51,373 nucleotides of DNA, from positions 1-51,373 of the forward strand of contig NZ_JNWQ01000050.1 of the NCBI RefSeq assembly GCF_000716875.1, given 5' to 3'. The first letter of the stretch is position 1; each line of letters opens with the position of its first letter. The notes below the pieces were generated by a model. That model made no database searches and had not been told where the DNA came from. It was given only the letters and a program-made list of their open reading frames with translations. Below, in pieces: positions 27,458 to 36,538 of the stretch. The stretch is from Streptomyces novaecaesareae. GTDB lineage: Bacteria > Actinomycetota > Actinomycetes > Streptomycetales > Streptomycetaceae. A program made the position numbers and the translations under genes.

Positions 27458-28657
27458 TCAGGCCGCTATCGGCCGCTGGCTCCGCACCGCCTGGAGCAGC
27501 CCGACCGCCATCCAGTTCGCGAACATCGAGGACCCGCCGTACGAGACGAACGGCAGCGGGATGCCCGCGACCGGCATGATGCCCAGGCACATCCCTACGT
27601 TCTCGAAGGCCTGGAAGGACAGCCAGGCGATGATCCCGGCCGCGACGATCGTGCCGTACAGGTCGGTCGCCTGACGGGCGATCCGGCAGGCCCGCCACAG
27701 CACCACGCCGACCAGCAGGATGATCGCCAGCGCCCCGACGAAGCCCAGCTCCTCACCGGCGACGGTGAACACGAAGTCGGTCTGCTGCTCCGGCACGAAC
27801 TGCCCGGTGGTCTGCGTCCCGTGGAACAGCCCCTTGCCGGTCAGACCACCCGAGCCGATCGCGATCCGGGCCTGCGCGGTGTTGTAGCCGACGCCGTTCG
27901 GGTCCAGCTGCGGGTTGGCGAAGGCGGCGAAGCGGTCGATCTGGTACTTGCTCAGCAGCCCGAACTTCCAGATCGCCACGCACCCGGCGGCGCCCGCCAC
28001 GAGCAGTCCGAGGACCCAGCGGTTCGCCGCACCCGAGCCGAGCAGGATGCCCAGCACGATCGCGGCCATCACCATCACCGAGCCGGCGTCCGGCATCAGC
28101 AGCACTATGCACATCGGCAGCCCGGCCCAGACCAGGCCGCGGAACACCGCCCGGTGCGAGGGGAACTCCCGCTCCCCCGCGTCCACCTGGTCCGACAGCA
28201 CGACGGCCATCGCCAGCACGATCGCCAGCTTCGCGAACTCGGCCGGCTGGATCGAGAAGCCGCCGCCGAGCTGGATCCACGAGTGCGCGCCGTTGATGGT
28301 CGAGCCCAGCGGGCTGAGCGTCGCCATCAGCAGCAGGATCACGCCGACGTACAGGAACGGCACCAGCGTGCGGAAGCGCCGACTCCCTATCCCTATCACC
28401 ACGGCGCACAGCACCAGCCCGACCACGAAGTTGGTCAGGTGCCGGTACAGGAAGTACTGCGGGTCCCCGTGGGTCAGCGAGTCGCGCCCGCGGGTGGCCG
28501 ACCAGACCAGCAGCGAGCTGCCGGCCGACAGGGCCAGCGCGGCCAGCAGCAGTATCCAGTCCAGCCGCCAGAGCGGGGAGTCCTTGGCCAGGGCCTTGGA
28601 GACGCCGCGGCGCTGCGGGGCCAGCCGCAGCTGCCGGTAGGAGCCGTAGGAGGTCAT
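27458..28657 (-). CDS. rodA: Rod-shape SEDS glycosyltransferase RodA/FtsW family
   Basis: SEDS proteins polymerise lipid II into glycan strands and work with a class B PBP. The 399-residue integral membrane protein has about ten helices and the family signatures IQPAEFAKLAIVLAMAVVL, PDAGSVMVMAA, the extracellular loop with GLFHGTQTTGQFVPEQQTDF, and the C-terminal GIMPVAGIPLPFVSYGGSSM. Its start ATG overlaps the mrdA stop in an ATGA (28654-28657), so it is translationally coupled to its PBP partner. In Streptomyces this protein (Sfr/RodA) functions in spore wall synthesis with Mre proteins rather than in vegetative elongation. Confidence 0.96.
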   Translation of the reverse strand: MTSYGSYRQLRLAPQRRGVSKALAKDSPLWRLDWILLLAALALSAGSSLLVWSATRGRDSLTHGDPQYFLYRHLTNFVVGLVLCAVVIGIGSRRFRTLVPFLYVGVILLLMATLSPLGSTINGAHSWIQLGGGFSIQPAEFAKLAIVLAMAVVLSDQVDAGEREFPSHRAVFRGLVWAGLPMCIVLLMPDAGSVMVMAAIVLGILLGSGAANRWVLGLLVAGAAGCVAIWKFGLLSKYQIDRFAAFANPQLDPNGVGYNTAQARIAIGSGGLTGKGLFHGTQTTGQFVPEQQTDFVFTVAGEELGFVGALAIILLVGVVLWRACRIARQATDLYGTIVAAGIIAWLSFQAFENVGMCLGIMPVAGIPLPFVSYGGSSMFANWMAVGLLQAVRSQRPIAA

Positions 28658-30960
28658 GCCCGTCCCCTTCCCGGGCCGCGACCGGGTTCGAGCGCGGCGT
28701 CGGCCGCGGTGTACGACGCCGGGTGGTCGGTCGGCGGCGCCTGGTCGAGGAAGGCCGCCGCCGGGGCCGCCTGCGCGGAGGCCGCGTCGAGCACCGCCGA
28801 CGCCGGCACGACGGCCGGAACCGGGGAGCCCGCCGCCGGGGCGGCGGTGTAGGAGGCCGGCTTGATGATCGCGGTGCCGTCCGGGTTGAACTTCGGCAGC
28901 TCGCCCTGCGGGGCCGCCAGCAGCGCCTTGCCGTTGTCGACGTTGCCCTTGTCGTCCACGCCGTACAGCGCCTGGTAGATCCGGCGGACGGCGTCGCCGG
29001 AACCGCCGGAGCCGGTGCCGCCCTGGCTTATCGTCATGATGATCGCGTAGTCCTTGCTGTACGTGGCCAGCCAGGAGGTGGTCTGCTTGCCCTCGACCTC
29101 GGCGGTGCCGGTCTTGGCGTGCAGTGCGATCTTGTCCTGCGGCCAGCCCGCCTGCGTGAACTTCCAGGCGGCGGTACCGCTCTTGACGACGCCCTCGGTG
29201 GCCTGGTTGATGTAGCTCAGCAGCTTCTGGTCGCCGGGGAACTTGGCGTCCTCGTGCGGGGCGATCTCGCGGACGAGGTCCCCGCCCGGGCTTATCACCG
29301 CCTTGGCGATGGTCGGCCGGTAGAAGGTGCCGCCGTTGGCCAGCGCCGAGTAGATCCGGGCCATCTGGACCGGGGTGACCAGGGTGTCGCCCTGCCCGAT
29401 CGCGAAGTTGACCGCGTCACCGGCGCGCATCTGGTAGCCGTCGACGCAGTTCTCCCGGGCGATCTGGTCGGAGAAGCTGTTGCCGCCCTTCTGCGCCTGC
29501 GCGCACCAGGCGTCCTTGTTGTTGTCGTAGAAGGACTGCTTCCACTGCCGGTCCGGCACCCGGCCGGTCACCTCGGACGGCAGGTCGATGCCGGTCTTGG
29601 CGCCGAGGCCGAACTCGTGGGCGGTCTTGAAGAACCAGTCGCCCGGGTCCTTCTTCGGCTTGATGCCGCCGTCCTTCACCCACTGGTCGTTCGCCAGGCC
29701 GTAGAAGACGGTGTCGCAGGAGACTTCCAGCGCCTTCTCCAGGGAGATGGAGCCGAAGCTCTCGCTCTCGAAGTTCTTGAACTCGCGGCCGCCGATGGTC
29801 ATGCTCTTCGGGCACGGGTAGGTGCCGTCCAGCGGGTAGCCGGCCTGCACGGCGGCGGTGGTGGAGATGACCTTGAAGGTCGAGCCGGGGGCGGACTGAC
29901 CCTGTATGGCCCGGTTCAGCAGCGGGAAGTTGGACTCCTTGCTGGTCAGCGACTGGTAGTCCTTGCCGCTGATGCCGCCCACCCAGAGGTTCGGGTCGTA
30001 GGTCGGCGCGCTCGCCATCGCGACGATCCGCCCGGTGTGCACGTCCATCACCACGGCGGCACCGGAGTCGGCCTCGTAGTTGCGGTTGGTGACCTTGTCG
30101 AAGGTGTTCCGGGCGTCGTTCATGGCCTGCGCCAGGTTGTCCTCGACGACCTTCTGCACCCGGGCGTCGATGCTGGTGACCAGGTTGTCGCCGGTCCGCG
30201 GGGCGACGGCGTCGGCGGTGCCGATCACCCGGCCGAGGTTGTCGACCGCCAGCTTGGTGATGCCGGCGGTGCCGCGCAGGTCGCGGTCGTACACCGACTC
30301 CAGGCCGGCCCGGCCGATCTGGTCGGCCGGCAGGTAGCGGTCCAGACCGCTCTTGGCGGCGGTCTTGCTGACCTCCTCGTCGGTGACCGGCGAGAGGTAG
30401 CCGAGCACCTGGGCCAGGTTGGCGCCCTCGGCGCCGGTGTAGCGGCGTACGGCGGTGGGCTGCGCGGTGACCCCGGGGAAGTCCTCGCGGCGCTCCATTA
30501 TCTGCATCGCCTGCTGGGTGGTCGCCTCCTTGGTGACCGGGATCGGCTGGTACGGCGAACCGTTCCAGCAGGGCTGCGGGGTCTTGGCGTCGCAGAGCCG
30601 GACCTTCTCCTGCACGTCCTTGGCGGGCATCCCGAGCACGTCGGCCAGCCGGGACAGCACGGCCTTGCCGCCGTCCTTCATCTGCAGCAGCGCGGTGCGG
30701 CTGACGGAGACCACCAGCCGGGTCTCGTTGCCGGCCAGGACCCTCCCGGAGGCGTCCAGGATCTCGCCGCGGACGGCCGGCTCGACCACCTCGCGGATGT
30801 GGTTGCCGGTCGCCTTGGCGGTGTACTCCTTGGCGTTGCGGATCTGCAGGTACCACAGCCGTCCGCCGAGGGTGGCGAGCAGCGACAGCACCAGGATCTG
30901 CAGCACCACCAGACGGATCGTCACCCTCCGGGTGCGGCCGGTCTCGGGGATGTTGCTCAC
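28654..30960 (-). CDS. mrdA: Penicillin-binding protein 2 (class B transpeptidase)
   Basis: PBP2 cross-links peptidoglycan outside the membrane and pairs with RodA. The 768-residue protein has one N-terminal membrane helix (about 13-35), the PBP dimer domain, and a transpeptidase domain. The nucleophile is in SAPGSTFK near residue 358, SCD lies near 413 in place of SxN, and KTGTAE near 614. The last 100 residues are an Ala/Pro-rich tail with ASYTAA twice, absent from E. coli PBP2. Start is GTG 30958-30960. It overlaps rodA by 4 nt and lies 51 nt after mreD. Confidence 0.96.
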   Translation of the reverse strand: MSNIPETGRTRRVTIRLVVLQILVLSLLATLGGRLWYLQIRNAKEYTAKATGNHIREVVEPAVRGEILDASGRVLAGNETRLVVSVSRTALLQMKDGGKAVLSRLADVLGMPAKDVQEKVRLCDAKTPQPCWNGSPYQPIPVTKEATTQQAMQIMERREDFPGVTAQPTAVRRYTGAEGANLAQVLGYLSPVTDEEVSKTAAKSGLDRYLPADQIGRAGLESVYDRDLRGTAGITKLAVDNLGRVIGTADAVAPRTGDNLVTSIDARVQKVVEDNLAQAMNDARNTFDKVTNRNYEADSGAAVVMDVHTGRIVAMASAPTYDPNLWVGGISGKDYQSLTSKESNFPLLNRAIQGQSAPGSTFKVISTTAAVQAGYPLDGTYPCPKSMTIGGREFKNFESESFGSISLEKALEVSCDTVFYGLANDQWVKDGGIKPKKDPGDWFFKTAHEFGLGAKTGIDLPSEVTGRVPDRQWKQSFYDNNKDAWCAQAQKGGNSFSDQIARENCVDGYQMRAGDAVNFAIGQGDTLVTPVQMARIYSALANGGTFYRPTIAKAVISPGGDLVREIAPHEDAKFPGDQKLLSYINQATEGVVKSGTAAWKFTQAGWPQDKIALHAKTGTAEVEGKQTTSWLATYSKDYAIIMTISQGGTGSGGSGDAVRRIYQALYGVDDKGNVDNGKALLAAPQGELPKFNPDGTAIIKPASYTAAPAAGSPVPAVVPASAVLDAASAQAAPAAAFLDQAPPTDHPASYTAADAALEPGRGPGRGRA

Positions 30961-31011
30961 GTCTCGTGCGCTCCAGGATGCGGGGAAGTCGGGAGGTCGG
31001 GGCCGGACCGG

Positions 31012-31650
31012 TTACGGGCGGCGGGCGAAGCCGGGCACGCGCCGCTTCTTGTAGCTCGGGCCGGACGAGGCCTCACGGGTGGTGCGGTAGCGGGCCAGCG
31101 TGCCCAGGCCCGGGCCGCTCCCGTCGTCGTCGGCGGCGGCCACCGGGTCGCGCCCGAAGCGGCGGCCGAGCAGCATCACCAGCGGCACCACGAACGGCGC
31201 CAGCAGCAGGTCGTACAGCAGGGCGCTGATCACCAGGCCGACGAGGCCGACGTGCCGGGCCGCGGTGTCGCCGACGAGGGCTCCGACCATCGCGTACAGC
31301 AGGGTGGAGGCGACCGCCGCGGCGCCCACCACCAGCAGCGCGCTGGCGACGGAGCGCTGGCGGCCGTGGTCGGGGCGCAGCAGTCCGGCGGCGTAGCCCA
31401 TCAGGCAGAGCACCAGCGCGTAGCGGCCGATCGCGTGGTCGGAGGGCGGTGCGACGTCGGCCAGCAGGCCGGCCGAGAAGCCGACCAGGCAGCCGCCGGT
31501 GGGCCCGTAGACCATGGCCAGGCCGACCACGACGAGCAGCAGTATGTCCGGGGTGGCTCCCGGGAGCTGGAGCCGGCCGAAGACGCTGACCTGGAGGATC
31601 AGGCCGAACAGGATCAGGCCGGCGGAGACGGGGATGCGGGCGAGGCGCAT
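31012..31650 (-). CDS. mreD: Rod shape-determining protein MreD
   Basis: This 212-residue multi-pass membrane protein links MreC to the RodA/PBP2 complex. It has five to six hydrophobic helices (LILFGLILQVSVFG, ILLLVVVGLAMVYG and others) and a basic cytoplasmic tail of about 40 residues. Sequence conservation in MreD is low; the call rests on topology and on its place 3 nt after mreC and before mrdA, the standard order. ATG 31648-31650. Confidence 0.93.
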   Translation of the reverse strand: MRLARIPVSAGLILFGLILQVSVFGRLQLPGATPDILLLVVVGLAMVYGPTGGCLVGFSAGLLADVAPPSDHAIGRYALVLCLMGYAAGLLRPDHGRQRSVASALLVVGAAAVASTLLYAMVGALVGDTAARHVGLVGLVISALLYDLLLAPFVVPLVMLLGRRFGRDPVAAADDDGSGPGLGTLARYRTTREASSGPSYKKRRVPGFARRP

Positions 31651-31653
31651 GGC

Positions 31654-32607
31654 TCAGTTCCCCCCATTGGGCTTGGCGGGCGGGGCGGCGGGCGCGGAGG
31701 CCGGGGCCTGGCCCGGTGCGGGCGCGGCGGGGGCCTGGCCCGGTGCGGGGGCGGGCGGCAGGACGGCGTCGCGCGGGTCGGCGCGCGGCGGGACGACCAC
31801 CACGCCGACCAGGTCCAGCCGGGTGAACTGGACGAAGGGCTCGACCAGGACGGTCTTGGTCAGCTGGCCCGCGTTGGCCTGGACCTCGATGACCTTGCCG
31901 ACCGGGACGCCGGGCACGAACGGGCGGCCGCTCTGCGAGCCGAAGGTGACCAGCCGGTCGCCGGCCTTGACCTGGGCCTTGCCGTTGAGCAGGGAGACCT
32001 TCATCGGGCTGTCGCCGCCGCCGGAGGCGAAGCCGATCTCGCCGGTGCCCTCCAGCCGGGTGCCGGCCGAGAAGCCGGGGTCGGAGGCGAGCAGCACGGT
32101 GGCGGTGGTCGGCCCGACGGTGGTGATCCGGCCGACCAGGCCCTGACCGTTGATCACCGTCATGTCGCGGGTGAGGCCGTCGTCGCTGCCGGCGTCGATG
32201 GTGATGGTCCAGGAGAAGCCCTGGGCCGGGCCGATCGCGATGACCTGGGCGGCTTTGACGGTGTAGCCGCCGGCGCCGGCGGTGCGCAGCAGGTCGTCCA
32301 GTTGCTTGGTGCGCCCGGTGGCCATGTCGGAGGAGGCGAGCTTCTGCCGCAGTTCGGTGTTCTCGCGGGCGAGCTGGTCGGTGCGTCCGCTGTTGGTGGC
32401 GGCGTCCCGGAAGGCCCGGACGGTGTCGGCGACGGGGTCGACGACGGTGGCGGCGCCGTGCTCGACGGGGCCGAGGACGCCGGCGGCGGCGCGGCGGGCG
32501 GGGCCGAGCGGGGAGTCCTCACCGCCCTTGATGTCCACGGTGATGAGCGCGAAGGCGACGGCCACCAGCAGGATGAGCAGCAGCCGGCTCTCTCGTGTGT
32601 CCCTCAC
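31654..32607 (-). CDS. mreC: Rod shape-determining protein MreC
   Basis: MreC is a single-pass protein that scaffolds wall enzymes outside the membrane. The 317-residue product has a membrane helix at about residues 8-24 (LLLILLVAVAFALITV), a coiled-coil stretch (about 70-115, RTDQLARENTELRQKLASS), the two beta-barrel MreC domain (GFSWTITIDAGSDDGL to VFV-type sheets), and a Pro/Ala/Gln-rich tail with two APGQAPA repeats. Start GTG 32605-32607. It is separated from mreB by a strong hairpin, so it may be expressed at a lower level. Confidence 0.95.
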   Translation of the reverse strand: MRDTRESRLLLILLVAVAFALITVDIKGGEDSPLGPARRAAAGVLGPVEHGAATVVDPVADTVRAFRDAATNSGRTDQLARENTELRQKLASSDMATGRTKQLDDLLRTAGAGGYTVKAAQVIAIGPAQGFSWTITIDAGSDDGLTRDMTVINGQGLVGRITTVGPTTATVLLASDPGFSAGTRLEGTGEIGFASGGGDSPMKVSLLNGKAQVKAGDRLVTFGSQSGRPFVPGVPVGKVIEVQANAGQLTKTVLVEPFVQFTRLDLVGVVVVPPRADPRDAVLPPAPAPGQAPAAPAPGQAPASAPAAPPAKPNGGN

Positions 32608-32633
32608 GGTGCTGGTGCTGCCCCTTCGTGCCT

Positions 32634-32670
32634 GGCCGCCGCCCGGGGCTGTGGGGCCCGGGCGGCGGCC
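32634..32670 (-). terminator. Strong hairpin between mreB and mreC
   Basis: Perfect 14-bp GC arms (32634-32647 and 32657-32670) and a 9-nt loop sit in the 97-nt mreB-mreC spacer. As an internal operon hairpin it could cause partial termination or protect mreB mRNA. Confidence 0.75.
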
Positions 32671-32704
32671 CGTTCAGTCGGTGTCGGAATGTCGTTCGTG
32701 GTGG

Positions 32705-33742
<1,038 letters not shown>

Positions 33743-34053
33743 GGGGTGTAGGTGCCTTCCCGGGCTCGGAGTTCATGGGGGTGGTGGACGACTGCGCGCG
33801 CCCACGCGGGGGCGGAGACCAGCTGAGCTGCCTTACCGGGCCCTTGGGTCGCGTCCATCGTAGTCACGCGGCGCGGTACGGACGTCGACGTGGGGCATAC
33901 CGTCCATTGTCCGGAGCGTGATCGCTTCTCCGAGGATTGGGACGCCGTGTCGGCAGCCCCAGTTCCCTATTTCACGATAAGAATGCCCCGGCCGGGCCAA
34001 TGGTCCCGACCGGGGCAGGTCTTCGGTCCTCCGGGCGTATCGCCCGGCCCGGA
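33743..34053 (-). other. Spacer between ndk and mreB
   Basis: This 311-bp region holds the ndk terminator (33984-34017) and the mreB leader. The stretch 33840-33975 is less GC-rich and is where an mreB promoter would lie, but no clear consensus pair was found. Confidence 0.5.
33984..34017 (-). terminator. ndk terminator
   Basis: TGCCCCGG pairs with CCGGGGCA, with further inner pairing, followed on the minus strand by TTCTTAT. It is one of the few hairpins here with a T-rich tail. Confidence 0.85.
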
Positions 34054-34467
34054 TCAGGCGTGCGCCGGGAAGAAGATCTTGATCTCGCGCTCGGCGGACT
34101 CCGGGGAGTCGGAGGCGTGGATCAGGTTCTCGCGGGTGATCGTCGCGTAGTCGCCGCGGATGGTGCCGGCCCCGGCCTCCAGCGGGTTGGTGGCGCCGGC
34201 CAGCATGCGGATGCCGGGCACGACCTCCTCGCCCTCGACGATCAGCGCGATCGACGGGCCGGAGGTCATGAACTCCAGCAGCGGCTCGTAGAACGGGCGG
34301 CCGACGTGCTCCGCGTAGTGCAGCTCCAGCGTGGCCCGGTCGAAGGTGCGCAGCTCGACGGCGGCGAGCTTCCAGCCGGCCTTGCGCTCGATGCGGCTGA
34401 TGATCTCGCCGGCCAGGCCGCGGCGGACGGCGTCGGGCTTGAGCAGGACGAGAGTGCGCTGGGACAC
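34054..34467 (-). CDS. ndk: Nucleoside diphosphate kinase
   Basis: Ndk transfers the gamma phosphate between nucleoside triphosphates and diphosphates through a phosphohistidine. The 137-residue protein shows RTLVLLKPDAVRRGLAGEII, GGSD-type loop GPSIALIVEGEEVV and the active-site histidine His117 in ENLIHASDSPESAEREI. The GTG start at 34465-34467 follows AGGAG. It lies between a DUF4233 gene and mreB. Confidence 0.98.
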   Translation of the reverse strand: MSQRTLVLLKPDAVRRGLAGEIISRIERKAGWKLAAVELRTFDRATLELHYAEHVGRPFYEPLLEFMTSGPSIALIVEGEEVVPGIRMLAGATNPLEAGAGTIRGDYATITRENLIHASDSPESAEREIKIFFPAHA

Positions 34468-34574
34468 GGTGCGTCTCCTGGGGATTCGGTTCGGCAGACA
34501 GTCGGGTCGACGAGTGGGCCGACACGGCAGAGGTTACCTTGCGTACACGGCGTGTCGGCCCGTCGGTCCCGGCC

Positions 34575-34925
34575 CTAGGCGTGTACGGCGGCCGCCTCCG
34601 CGGCGGCGCGGGCGGCCTTGAACTCGTCCACCTTCCGGCCGTAGTGCACCGAGCACCACCACAGGCCGGCGAAGACCACGCCGAGGCCGAACATGGTCGG
34701 CAGGATGAAGCCGCTGGCGATCAGTCCGATCTGCAGCACCCAGCCGATGGGCACCGCGCCGGGGCGGTTGATCATGCCGCAGAGCGCGATGCACAGGGCC
34801 ATCGCGATGCCGCTGACCGCCCAGATCTCTCCGTTGGAGACGTCCGTGAGCCGCATCGCGACCAGCGCCGCGAACATGATCAGGAGCGCCTCGCCGATCA
34901 GGGTCGAGGAGCAGAGCGTCCTCAT
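34575..34925 (-). CDS. DUF4233 domain-containing membrane protein
   Basis: This 116-residue protein has three or four membrane helices (LIGEALLIMFAALVAMRL, IAMALCIALCGMI, IGWVLQIGLIASGFILPTMFGLGVVFAGLWW) and a conserved-looking end VHYGRKVDEFKA. It matches DUF4233, a family found almost only directly after folC in actinobacteria. Here the ATG (34923-34925) starts 1 nt after the folC stop. Function is unknown. A role in the membrane near folate metabolism is suggested only by position. Confidence 0.9.
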   Translation of the reverse strand: MRTLCSSTLIGEALLIMFAALVAMRLTDVSNGEIWAVSGIAMALCIALCGMINRPGAVPIGWVLQIGLIASGFILPTMFGLGVVFAGLWWCSVHYGRKVDEFKAARAAAEAAAVHA

Positions 34926-34926
34926 G

Positions 34927-36324
34927 TCACTTCCTCCCGAGCAGCAGGCGGGCCTCGCCCACGGTGATGACCGAACCGGTGACCAGCACCCCGGCGCCGC
35001 CGAGGTCGCCCTCCTCCTCGGCGAGGGTGACGGCGGCGGCGATGGCGTCGTCGAGCCGGGGCTCGACCTGGACGCGGTCCTCGCCGAAGATCTCGACGGC
35101 AAGGGCGGCCAGCGCGTCGACGTCCATCGCGCGGTGGGTGGAGTTCTGGGTGATGACGACCTCGGCCAGGATCGGCTCGAAGGCCTCCAGGACCCCGGCC
35201 ACGTCCTTGTCCCCGGAGGTGCCGATCACGCCGACGAGCCGGGTGAAGCCGAAGGACTCGGTCAGGGCGGCGACGGTGGCGCGGGCGCCGTGTGGGTTGT
35301 GCGCGGCGTCCAGGATGACGGTGGGGCTGCGGCGGACGATCTCCAGGCGGCCCGGCGAGGAGACGCCGGAGAAGGCCTGGCGGATCTTGTCGACGTCGAG
35401 CTGCCCGCCGCGGGCGCCGCCGACGCCGAAGAAGGCCTCGACCGCGGCCAGCGCGAGCGCCGCGTTGTGCGCCTGGTGCTCGCCGTGCAGCGGGATGAAG
35501 ACGTCCTCGTACTCCTCGCCGCCGAGTCCGCGCAGCGTCACCAGCTGGCCGCCGATGGCGAGTTCGCGGCGGATCACGCCGAACTCCAGGCCCTCGCGGG
35601 CGACTGTGGCGTCCACCTCGACGGCGTGGCGCAGGATGACCTGGGCGGCGTCCAGCTGCTGCTGGGCGACGACGGCGACGGCGCCGGACTTGATGATCCC
35701 GGACTTCTCGACCGCGATCTCGCCGGTGGTCTCGCCGAGCTTGTCGGTGTGGTCCAGCCCGATCGGGGTGATCACGGCGACGGCGGAGTCGATGACGTTG
35801 GTGGCGTCCCAGGAGCCGCCCATGCCGACCTCGACCACGGCGACGTCCACCGGGGCGTCGGCGAAGGCGGCGTAGGCCATGCCGGTCAGCACCTCGAAGA
35901 AGGACATCGGCACCGGCTGCGCCGCGTCGACCATCTGCACGTAGGGCTCGATGTCGCGGTAGACCTCGACGAAGCGCTCGGGGCTGATCGGGAGGCCGTC
36001 CAGGCTGATGCGCTCGGTGACGGACTCCACGTGCGGGCTGGTGTAGCGGCCGGTGCGCAGCTCGAAGGTGTTGAGCAGCTGCTCGATCATCCGGGCGGTG
36101 GAGGTCTTGCCGTTGGTGCCGGTGATGTGGATGGAGGGGAAGGACCGCTGGGGCTCGCCCAGGATGTCCATCAGCGCCTCGATCCGGTCGAGCGAGGGCT
36201 CCAGCTTGTTCTCCGGCCAGCGCTTGGAGAGTTCCACCTCGACGTCGCGCAGGGCGTCGCCGGTGCCGCCGTCGGCGGGGCGGATGGTGTACGGGTTCGG
36301 GTCGGCCTTGTCGCTCACGACCAC
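34927..36324 (-). CDS. folC: Bifunctional folylpolyglutamate synthase/dihydrofolate synthase
   Basis: FolC adds glutamate to dihydropteroate and extends folate polyglutamate tails. The 465-residue Mur-ligase-like enzyme has the P-loop HITGTNGKTST at residues 66-76, VEVGMGGSWDATNVI, the lysine-containing EKSGIIKSG segment and ILDAAHNPHGA near the C-terminal domain. The start may be GTG 36324 or GTG 36318; no ribosome site decides. It normally follows valS directly in Streptomyces, but here 2.1 kb of accessory sequence lies between them. Confidence 0.96.
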   Translation of the reverse strand: MVVSDKADPNPYTIRPADGGTGDALRDVEVELSKRWPENKLEPSLDRIEALMDILGEPQRSFPSIHITGTNGKTSTARMIEQLLNTFELRTGRYTSPHVESVTERISLDGLPISPERFVEVYRDIEPYVQMVDAAQPVPMSFFEVLTGMAYAAFADAPVDVAVVEVGMGGSWDATNVIDSAVAVITPIGLDHTDKLGETTGEIAVEKSGIIKSGAVAVVAQQQLDAAQVILRHAVEVDATVAREGLEFGVIRRELAIGGQLVTLRGLGGEEYEDVFIPLHGEHQAHNAALALAAVEAFFGVGGARGGQLDVDKIRQAFSGVSSPGRLEIVRRSPTVILDAAHNPHGARATVAALTESFGFTRLVGVIGTSGDKDVAGVLEAFEPILAEVVITQNSTHRAMDVDALAALAVEIFGEDRVQVEPRLDDAIAAAVTLAEEEGDLGGAGVLVTGSVITVGEARLLLGRK

Positions 36325-36372
36325 AGTCTACGGAGCGGCGGCGCCCCGTCCTCACAGGGTGAGAGCGGGCGT

Positions 36373-36395
36373 GGGGGCGGGGGTGGGCGCGGGGG
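36373..36395 (+). other. G-quadruplex-type motif upstream of folC
   Basis: Four runs of G (5, 5, 3 and 5 bases) are separated by loops of 1, 1 and 3 bases. Such short loops predict a stable quadruplex on the plus strand, in the divergent region between folC and the glycosyltransferase remnant. Confidence 0.6.
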
Positions 36396-36424
36396 TGAGA
36401 ACGGCCACTTTGCCCGGCTTCGCC

Positions 36425-36453
36425 TTAACGCCCCAGTTTGATCCCTTTACTAT
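36425..36453 (+). promoter_or_regulatory. Promoter of the glycosyltransferase remnant
   Basis: TTAACG (36425-36430), a 17-nt spacer and TACTAT (36448-36453) fit the housekeeping promoter pattern well. They lie in an unusually AT-rich patch, about 80 nt before the remnant's ATG. Confidence 0.6.
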
Positions 36454-36538
36454 CTCTTTAGCGAGTTTGAACCGCAACGAAGCATCGATTCGCAACCGAC
36501 AGGAGCTGTCAGCCTTTGATCACAAGGAGCATTGCGCC

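Noticed and set aside
27156..27674. A 172-codon rightward frame across the remnant region into rodA
   Set aside because: It crosses the scar, the terminator and the 3' end of rodA in the wrong frame and reads as Arg/Pro-rich noise. The two short true frames match known protein ends instead.
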